IMG/VR virus record: IMGVR_UViG_3300025168_000140
Coordinates: 1-48,262 of that record
Length of the DNA stretch: 48,262 nucleotides
Strand: one strand, 5' to 3'
Source of the DNA: a virus
Position numbers and translations under genes: made by a program. Positions 43,041 through 48,262 of the stretch are shown piece by piece (position 1 is the first letter of the stretch; each line of letters opens with the position of its first letter). The notes under the pieces were generated by a model that searched no databases, was not told the origin of the DNA, and worked only from the letters and a program-made list of their open reading frames with translations.

Positions 43041-44593
43041 GTAATGTTCTCTTCTGTTAATTCATCCGCAGATGTCTTCACTTTATATGTATAAGCGTTA
43101 CTGATAGCTGGTGGGATATAAGTGTCATCTTCTCCCTTTTCTATGAAGGCATTTCCTCTTAAGTTATTAAAAACGTTGATAGCAGTGGCAAACGACATAA
43201 TTAAATCGTCATGACAGTTAGTATCGGGCTTGACCCTACCCGTGTCAGAATCTATAATGAATGTTAAAAGTTCATTAATGAGTCTCTCCGAGTTAATTAA
43301 AACCCTACCTGACCTTATGTTATGCTCAAGATCGGCTAATAAAGTCTCTTTATTTTTCTGAGTAATCATAATTCCGATCTCTCGTCTGTCATCCATCACC
43401 AAGTTTTCATACTCTAACTCCTCTCTTAGAAAGTAAATTAGATTGTTGCCAATGCCATTTCTCTCAGGACATACGAAGGCGGTATTGTATAGCCGACCCT
43501 CATCTGATATGATTTTAGCAAATTCATTGATAGGTGTTCTATTCGAGTAAAACTCAGCCACCTGCTTACCATTATAGATGTCAATGATGTGAAATGCAGA
43601 ATAATCTCTCTCACGGCCAATTGAAGGGTCAGCAGCTAAGACGTATTCGTGATTAGGCTTGGGGTCCTCCCAAATACGCATCCTATTGTTGTATTTAATC
43701 CAGTAATCATTGTTACAATTTTCTTTCAAATTACGTAGGATCTCCCCCTCGATATAAGTCTCACCAGTACCTAGGAAGCTAGCTTCATACTCTTGTAACC
43801 ATTCCTTGTAGCTATGCTTTCTTCTGGTCTGATGCTCCCACTTATCAACATCAATGGGGGGATTGCACGACTCCATTTCCTTATACAACCATTCAAACCC
43901 TTTGTGTCGTTTATATTCTGGGTGCTGCTGCCATTTAATATCAATTGGGTGGAATCCGTTATCACCCTCCATTGCCTGTGTATACATTTTATGGAACCAG
44001 TTACCAATACCGTTAACCGTAGATAAACAAACAACACGGCCCCCTGTAGATGTTGTAGGGCCAACAGCAGCCCAAATGGTATCAATATGCTCAATAAAAG
44101 CTGCCTCATCAAGAATTAACAACGAAGCAGATATTGAACGACCTGATTGTTTACCTGATGCTTTGGACTGAATTGATGAACCATTTTCAAAAGAAAGGGT
44201 GTGATCATTGTCTCTGGTGGTCTTAGGCTTCATCCAGAACGGTAATTCCTCATACATGATCTTTACACGAGAAATAACTTCTTTTGCTTCAGCATCACCC
44301 TTAGATAAGATAGCAACTCTCTTGTTTGTACCAAATATGCAAAAGTGTAATGCATATGCAGCCATTAGGGTTGTGCAACCTGCTTGTCTAAACTTCCTTA
44401 GGATGGTTAGGCGATAATCTTGGAATTCATCCAGAATACGAGATTGAAACGGGTAAAGTTTAAAGTTAACCATTCCACGCATTGGATGCACAACTTTAAT
44501 GTAGTTGTTTGTAAAATATTCACAGTCACGAGAACATTTTTTAAATTCTTCTGAAATTCTTTCGAGATCCTCGCTATTATTATTAGAATTCAT
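43022..44593 (-). CDS. 17: Large terminase subunit, T4 gp17 type
   Basis: The protein has 523 residues. The ATPase part has the variant Walker A RKFRQAGCTT (about residues 64-73), with Cys instead of Lys before Thr-Thr, as in many gp17-like enzymes that use the upstream Lys or Arg. It also has Walker B LLILDEAAF (about 158-166) and STVNGIGNWF (about 194-203) for ATPase coupling. The nuclease part has AADPSIGRERD (about 319-329) and CHDDLIMSF near 463, the acidic residues of the RNase H-like site. It packages DNA through the portal. Start is ATG at 44593 with a weak AGG about 8 bases upstream. The gene is divergent from the glycosyltransferase gene and shares CATG with it. No small terminase gene is visible in the window. 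Confidence 0.92.
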   Translation of the reverse strand: MNSNNNSEDLERISEEFKKCSRDCEYFTNNYIKVVHPMRGMVNFKLYPFQSRILDEFQDYRLTILRKFRQAGCTTLMAAYALHFCIFGTNKRVAILSKGDAEAKEVISRVKIMYEELPFWMKPKTTRDNDHTLSFENGSSIQSKASGKQSGRSISASLLILDEAAFIEHIDTIWAAVGPTTSTGGRVVCLSTVNGIGNWFHKMYTQAMEGDNGFHPIDIKWQQHPEYKRHKGFEWLYKEMESCNPPIDVDKWEHQTRRKHSYKEWLQEYEASFLGTGETYIEGEILRNLKENCNNDYWIKYNNRMRIWEDPKPNHEYVLAADPSIGRERDYSAFHIIDIYNGKQVAEFYSNRTPINEFAKIISDEGRLYNTAFVCPERNGIGNNLIYFLREELEYENLVMDDRREIGIMITQKNKETLLADLEHNIRSGRVLINSERLINELLTFIIDSDTGRVKPDTNCHDDLIMSFATAINVFNNLRGNAFIEKGEDDTYIPPAISNAYTYKVKTSADELTEENITWLLRN

Positions 44594-45323
44594 GATTTAC
44601 CTAAGTATATGTACAAGACAAAAAGAAGAAGATAAAGTAAGTAATACTCTTCAATCACTTATTGATTATAGTAATATTACATCTATAGGATATCCTAAAG
44701 TAGATATGAAGTGTAAGATTGCTACTAATGCACCTTCGATATATGAAGGTCACACAGAAAATATTAATTGGTCATTCTTGACTGATGACGATATTGTGGT
44801 GTTTGTACATGATGATGTAGAGATCCTGTCTACTCCAGACAAGTTTAAAGAATATATAGAAATTGCGAGAAAGCCTGGAGTAGGGTTTGTTGGGGTAGCT
44901 GGTGCTGCCACCTTCCAGAAGGATGGTGCTTGGTGGACGGCTCGAAACTCAGGTCACGCAAGAGGATTCGTGTGGCAGGGTGTAGATGATCAAACAATGT
45001 CACCTAACTACTTTGGTCGATCAGGACAAGTAATTGTTCTCGATGGATGTTTGATTGCAGCCACGTATAAAACAATAAAGAAGGTAGGACTTGATCAGCC
45101 AGACTACCTATCTAGTGGTTGGGACTTTTATGATATCCATATGACCTTCACGGCACATTATAAGGGTTATTCTAACTATGCAGTGCCTATAATGATTAGG
45201 CATGAGTCTGACGGCCAGATGAGAGAAGGGTGGTATAAGGCGAAAGATGAGTTTATGAAGAGATGGAATAAAGACATTCCTTGCTCCCTTCCGATGGATA
45301 AGACTAACGGATTACCGAAATGA
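44592..45323 (+). CDS. Glycosyltransferase, GT2-like (Glyco_tranf_2_5 type)
   Basis: The protein has 243 residues from the ATG at 44592 (MIYLSICTRQKEEDK). A longer frame back to 44505 lies in the terminase gene and is unlikely. FVHDDVEIL (71-79) is the nucleotide-sugar binding DxD-type motif of the StrF/GT2-like group, followed by GFVGVAGAATF, LDGCLIAATYKTIKKVG and SGWDFYDIHMTFTAHYKGY, all typical of this family. It would transfer a sugar to a protein, lipid or DNA base; the target is not shown. No Shine-Dalgarno sequence precedes the ATG. It begins a plus-strand cassette with a membrane protein and a HAD phosphatase, and its stop overlaps the next start as ATGA. Confidence 0.78.
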   Translation: MIYLSICTRQKEEDKVSNTLQSLIDYSNITSIGYPKVDMKCKIATNAPSIYEGHTENINWSFLTDDDIVVFVHDDVEILSTPDKFKEYIEIARKPGVGFVGVAGAATFQKDGAWWTARNSGHARGFVWQGVDDQTMSPNYFGRSGQVIVLDGCLIAATYKTIKKVGLDQPDYLSSGWDFYDIHMTFTAHYKGYSNYAVPIMIRHESDGQMREGWYKAKDEFMKRWNKDIPCSLPMDKTNGLPK

Positions 45324-45631
45324 GTTATTTAGTAGATGTATTAGTTTGGGTTATGGCTGTGTTTGGGACAACCACGATTGTTGTTAACAGCACAATAATG
45401 GAACCTGTTAGGAAATTAATTACTAAGGTGGTTCCACCCTTAGGAAAACTCGTGAATTGTTTCTTATGCACTAGTTTTTGGGCTGGCGTATTTTGGGCTA
45501 CACTACACTGGAATCCTTTCCACCAATTAGGCACAAATGAATACCTAGGTGCATTGTTTGCAGGTTGTATTGGAAGCGGATCCTGTTGGATCATGTATTT
45601 AAAGATCTTCCCATTGATGCAAGGAAAGTGA
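45320..45631 (+). CDS. Membrane protein, DUF1360-like
   Basis: The protein has 103 residues with two or three hydrophobic segments: residues about 5-24 (VDVLVWVMAVFGTTTIVV), about 52-64 (FWAGVFWATLHW) and about 76-95 (LGALFAGCIGSGSCWIMYL). The centre has NCFLCTSFWAG (46-56, with Cys47 and Cys50), resembling the CxxC-x-x-W signature of DUF1360 proteins, whose function is unknown. It is coupled to the glycosyltransferase by ATGA overlap, so the two probably act together, perhaps on a membrane-linked sugar. The family name is from motif memory only. Confidence 0.6.
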   Translation: MSYLVDVLVWVMAVFGTTTIVVNSTIMEPVRKLITKVVPPLGKLVNCFLCTSFWAGVFWATLHWNPFHQLGTNEYLGALFAGCIGSGSCWIMYLKIFPLMQGK

Positions 45632-45677
45632 CGCGGATAATTACTTTGAATACGGTTCGTATCTCAAAGATAACATT

Positions 45678-46040
45678 ATGAACAGTAAAACATTTTTTAT
45701 TGATATTGATGGGACTATACTACGTCAATTGGATAGCTTCACAGAAGTGATGAAGACTGACAATATCCCTACGTTACCTGACGCAGCAGAAAAGATCTGT
45801 AAATGGCATTGCCAGGGTCATAGAATCATTATCACTACAGCTAGACCAGAATCCATGAGAGAGCGTACAATCAAGCAATTAGATAACGCGGGTATCATGT
45901 ATGATCAGCTTGTAATGAGCCTTACAAGCGGTTGTAGGGTGCTTATAAACGATTATGAGCCAGACACTGCGACCAAGGCAGAAGCTAGGAATGTAAGACG
46001 TAACATGGATGGTCTGATTAATGTAAACTATATTGACTAG
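45678..46040 (+). CDS. HAD-type phosphatase
   Basis: The protein has 120 residues. Motif I is FIDIDGTIL (residues 7-15) with the nucleophile Asp9 and Asp11. Motif II is ITTARPESMRERTIKQLDNAG (about 52-72), with the Thr and Arg typical of small HAD phosphatases. A later acidic motif is LINDYEPD (about 93-100). It is a compact enzyme without a large cap, as in phosphatases of sugar or nucleotide metabolism, and it follows glycosyltransferase and membrane genes, so a sugar-phosphate substrate is plausible. It ends one base from the end of the convergent beta-helix gene. No Shine-Dalgarno sequence is visible. Confidence 0.78.
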   Translation: MNSKTFFIDIDGTILRQLDSFTEVMKTDNIPTLPDAAEKICKWHCQGHRIIITTARPESMRERTIKQLDNAGIMYDQLVMSLTSGCRVLINDYEPDTATKAEARNVRRNMDGLINVNYID

Positions 46041-46041
46041 G

Positions 46042-47256
46042 TCAATTATACATGTTTACTTGAACTATTTTGAATGTTGGTCTAGTATCACTACTACCAC
46101 CACCCCCAGTTGTGAATGATATTTCATAAGGTCCAGCATCGAAAGGTGTTGAACCTCTATCATGTCCTGCTAGGTCTGGAGATGGGAGAGTGACATTTGA
46201 TACGAAACCACTTGCAGCGTTGTTAGTAGAGTTCCATAGCCTTAAGTCCATGGTTCCCCCAGCCAAATCATAAGGACTGTTACCTATAGTTGGACCTGAA
46301 AACCCTATCTCCCCATTGGCAGGTTCTATACCATATACAAATGTAGCAGGGGCACTGACATTAGTTTTAATGCCTCCTTTGTCGGTTGTCCAGTTATCAA
46401 CAACGGCATCCGGTTCGTTTGTAATGTAATCAATGGCTGCCCCAGATGTATACCCAGGTTGTTGAGCCGTAACAAATCCGTTAAAGTTATTTATACTCGC
46501 AAAAGAGTGAACAATACACCCACTTGCATGTATTCTAAAACTTGAATCGGGGTCCCTATTAGGGCATAAAAAAGAATTCGTTCCGTAAAAAAAGGAACAC
46601 GCACGCGCATTTACAGTTACATGGCTTTCGAAAGAATTACCACCAGGGAATTGCCGTAATAAACGCCTTCTTGGGGTGAATATAGTATTGGTAAAGTTAA
46701 ACGTTTGTTCTCCTGTATTGTTAATATTGTTAGAGCCACAAGATAGCACTCCGTTTTCACCGCTGTCTGAAGGAGAACCTGCTCTACAGTTATTCATATT
46801 AACTGTAAGATTTTTCGAAGGGTCCTCGGCATCGCTGCTGATACTAATGTTAAAAGCCATATTTCTATAGTCATTAACAATAATATCTAAATTATTAAAA
46901 CTAATAGTTTTATCTTCTCCTTTGGCTTGAAATTGAAAAGCATCGTTATTACCTCCGATGGAAGTACCCCCCATTATTAATGCTCCGTTCAAGGGTCCTG
47001 ATCCTGTAAGATTAGTTGAAGATAGTGTAACAGTCAGGTTAACATCGTCATCAATATTTCTTAAGTTCCCTCCAAAAGGATGATTTCCATTGTGTCCGTC
47101 AGCACTAGATTGAAAAACAACACGAAGCTCATCACCAGTGCTGTATGTTGGTGTTGCAGTGCCAGACGCAGCAATCCACAATGCAAAGGTATCGTAATCA
47201 CCGCTCGTATTCACGTTGGCTGTACCGGATCCAATATAATCAGTATACTGAGTCAT
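46042..47256 (-). CDS. Beta-helix virion protein, probable fibre
   Basis: The protein has 404 residues. It has a long run of short strands with Asn, Ser and Gly turns (NLTVTLSSTNLTGSG, FQFQAKGEDKTISFNNLDI, LTVNMNNCRAGSPSDSGENG, HVTVNARACSFFYG), which is the look of a right-handed beta-helix. The C-terminal 70 residues are Gly/Ser-rich with GGTMDLRLWNSTNN and GPYEISF. It is low in charge and has no catalytic motif I can name. The start overlaps the stop of the upstream 123-residue gene as TAATG. It lies outside the main tail operon, so it may be a separate decoration or fibre. Confidence 0.6.
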   Translation of the reverse strand: MTQYTDYIGSGTANVNTSGDYDTFALWIAASGTATPTYSTGDELRVVFQSSADGHNGNHPFGGNLRNIDDDVNLTVTLSSTNLTGSGPLNGALIMGGTSIGGNNDAFQFQAKGEDKTISFNNLDIIVNDYRNMAFNISISSDAEDPSKNLTVNMNNCRAGSPSDSGENGVLSCGSNNINNTGEQTFNFTNTIFTPRRRLLRQFPGGNSFESHVTVNARACSFFYGTNSFLCPNRDPDSSFRIHASGCIVHSFASINNFNGFVTAQQPGYTSGAAIDYITNEPDAVVDNWTTDKGGIKTNVSAPATFVYGIEPANGEIGFSGPTIGNSPYDLAGGTMDLRLWNSTNNAASGFVSNVTLPSPDLAGHDRGSTPFDAGPYEISFTTGGGGSSDTRPTFKIVQVNMYN

Positions 47257-47627
47257 TAGGTTATCCCCTCCTCTGATAGCACGGATTCATCATACCCGTC
47301 TGACCATACAACACTGGACAATAATTCTGATTCAGTAACAGAACATCTACCACTTGCATCAATAGATTCCTGACAAGAATCACTTAGAGCAGATACTTCA
47401 ATACTGAAATAATTGTTGATAACAGGCAACGCAGAAAACGATGTCATTTCTTGTTGAACTAAAAGTAGCAATTCCGATTTACTAAGATCGCTGTCTAAAC
47501 ATTTTAATGTAGGGCAAATAATGGCACTATCCCAAGATTTCTCAACCACCTTACGCCCAGTAGAAATACCATCCTCGAATACATCTGCAATATATTTTAT
47601 ATTCTTTGAAAAGAAGATTTGAGCCAT
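47256..47627 (-). CDS. Small protein coupled to the beta-helix gene, function unknown
   Basis: I prefer the ATG at 47627 (MAQIFFSKNIKYIADVFEDG), giving 123 residues. The open frame continues to 47777, but that would cover the gap and part of a plus-strand gene with a clear ribosome binding site. The C-terminal half is acidic and Ser-rich (SVTESELLSSVVWSDG). Its stop overlaps the fibre start as TAATG. It might be a chaperone or adaptor of the following beta-helix protein, which is a common arrangement, but no domain is recognised. Confidence 0.5.
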   Translation of the reverse strand: MAQIFFSKNIKYIADVFEDGISTGRKVVEKSWDSAIICPTLKCLDSDLSKSELLLLVQQEMTSFSALPVINNYFSIEVSALSDSCQESIDASGRCSVTESELLSSVVWSDGYDESVLSEEGIT

Positions 47628-47688
47628 AACATGATTATATAGGTTCGAATTTTTTTCCAAGAATAGTAAATACTTATGGAGCTTTACT

Positions 47689-47892
47689 ATGCGAATGTTT
47701 CCCCAGAGTCTTCGAGAGAGGTTAGCCTCACTTGAGTCTTCGATCTCATGGCTGATGACAATGACCGATTCAACCATGAAGTACCGTCACTTACCTAACT
47801 CAGAAATACAGGTATTGAGGGAAAGGGTAAATCTCCTAAATGAAACGGTTGACGAGATTTACAGCCGCTTAAACAATTGTGAAATTGAATAA
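47689..47892 (+). CDS. Small helical protein, function unknown
   Basis: The protein has 67 residues, forming one or two charged helices (SLRERLASLESSISWLM, EIQVLRERVNLLNETVDEIY). It has a good GGAG ribosome binding site 8 bases before the ATG at 47689, and AGTAAATA lies 17 bases upstream of the start, similar to the putative late element on the other strand. It is divergent from the 123-residue gene. A coiled coil is likely; function is unknown. Confidence 0.5.
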   Translation: MRMFPQSLRERLASLESSISWLMTMTDSTMKYRHLPNSEIQVLRERVNLLNETVDEIYSRLNNCEIE

Positions 47893-47919
47893 GAACAGTA
47901 AAAGACTATCATATTCATC

Positions 47920-48177
47920 ATGGAATGCCCTTCTGAAGTTAAATCGCAGCTAATTGATTACATTAGGGAAAAAGCGTATCAAGGAGCTAAAGCAGAGTTT
48001 TTAAAAACAAATTTAGCTAACTCCGATATAACTGCTATATCTTTATTCAATGCTGCTCAGATGCTTATTCCACCCTTGTTAAATAGGACTAAAGAGGCAT
48101 GGGATTTAGAGGATGGGAATGAGTTGTTCCCATTCCCCCTAACATTAGATGATGTCCTACTAGATGAAAAATACTAG
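47920..48177 (+). CDS. Small protein, function unknown
   Basis: The protein has 85 residues, mostly helical at the N-terminus (VKSQLIDYIREKAYQGAKAEF), then IPPLLNRTKEAWDLEDGNELFPF and an acidic end. It follows the 67-residue gene by 28 bases without a clear ribosome binding site. Its stop TAG overlaps the stop of a minus-strand partial gene in a CTAG palindrome (48174-48177). No family is recognised. Confidence 0.5.
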   Translation: MECPSEVKSQLIDYIREKAYQGAKAEFLKTNLANSDITAISLFNAAQMLIPPLLNRTKEAWDLEDGNELFPFPLTLDDVLLDEKY

Positions 48178-48262
48178 TAGCCTAGGTAATCCATAACTCC
48201 CATCCACTTTGGAGCCGTTGTCCTTGGTTGGTTTTGCCACTCTAATAAACCCCAGGATCCAT
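48174..48262 (-). CDS. 3' end of a minus-strand gene, partial
   Basis: From the right edge the minus strand reads GSWGLLEWQNQPRTTAPKWM followed by GVMDYLGY and TAG at 48176-48174. The stop overlaps the plus-strand stop by four bases, matching the style of other convergent junctions here. Of the three frames, one stops after six codons, and another ends a few bases further left inside the plus-strand gene. Only 28 residues are visible, so the product cannot be named. Confidence 0.4.
   Translation of the reverse strand, partial: GSWGLLEWQNQPRTTAPKWMGVMDYLGY

Noticed and set aside
44505-44591. Longer N-terminus for the glycosyltransferase
   Set aside because: The extra 29 residues are antisense to the terminase start and do not resemble a glycosyltransferase N-terminus, whereas MIYLSICTR does.
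43022-44593. Terminase as an inactive ATPase because Lys is missing in the usual Walker A place
   Set aside because: Related large terminases often use the variant form with Lys or Arg earlier in the motif, and Walker B and nuclease residues are intact.

Overview
The window is a late-gene region of a tailed phage with a contractile tail and a T4-like virion plan. The evidence is the combination of a gp17-type large terminase, a gp20-type portal, a gp21-type prohead protease, baseplate proteins of the gp5, gp6/J, gp25, gpI and gp53 types, a tape measure protein and a UvsW-type helicase. No bacterial, ribosomal RNA or tRNA gene was seen. The host cannot be named from the sequence. Sugar-binding and sugar-cleaving tail proteins and the overall gene style recall marine myoviruses, but that is an inference.

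Most virion genes lie on the minus strand and are read from right to left. Head genes come first: terminase (about 44.6 kb), portal, a 601-residue protein with an acidic tail, and a repeat-bearing fibre-like protein (38.3 kb). A tail assembly chaperone of the T4 gp26 family (36.6 kb) and a 314-residue structural protein follow. The long tail operon then runs from 32.5 to 2.4 kb with almost no gaps: a 125-residue protein, tape measure, tail-tube or hub proteins, gp53-like protein, hub, gp5-like spike, LamG protein, a 1315-residue glycan-active protein, gp25, gp6/J, a gpI-type protein, and several large fibre or beta-helix proteins. The left end holds a prohead block: an acidic protein, two small proteins and a prohead protease that runs off the window. 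The major capsid protein is not visible and probably lies just beyond the left edge.

Short plus-strand islands interrupt this pattern. They carry a uvsW helicase with a small partner (36.7-38.3 kb), a gp61-like primase beside an oppositely oriented Fe-S PD-(D/E)XK nuclease (33.0-34.8 kb), two small proteins (32.6-33.1 kb), and a glycosyltransferase/membrane protein/HAD phosphatase cassette next to the terminase (44.6-46.0 kb).

The most notable observation is an unlabelled -1 programmed ribosomal frameshift site at the end of the gp26-type gene. An in-phase T TTT TTT heptamer leads into a 55-codon reading frame with no credible start of its own, which ends one base before the next gene. This resembles the lambda G/GT arrangement and sits upstream of the tape measure gene. 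Other signals are two divergent gene pairs whose ATG codons overlap in a single CATG, a repeated CTAAATA element 23-25 bases before three minus-strand blocks, eight TAATG stop-start overlaps, a tail protein joining a GH5-like domain that lacks both catalytic glutamates to a GH28-like beta-helix that keeps its aspartates, and a prohead protease with two EF-hand/dockerin-like loops in its long tail.
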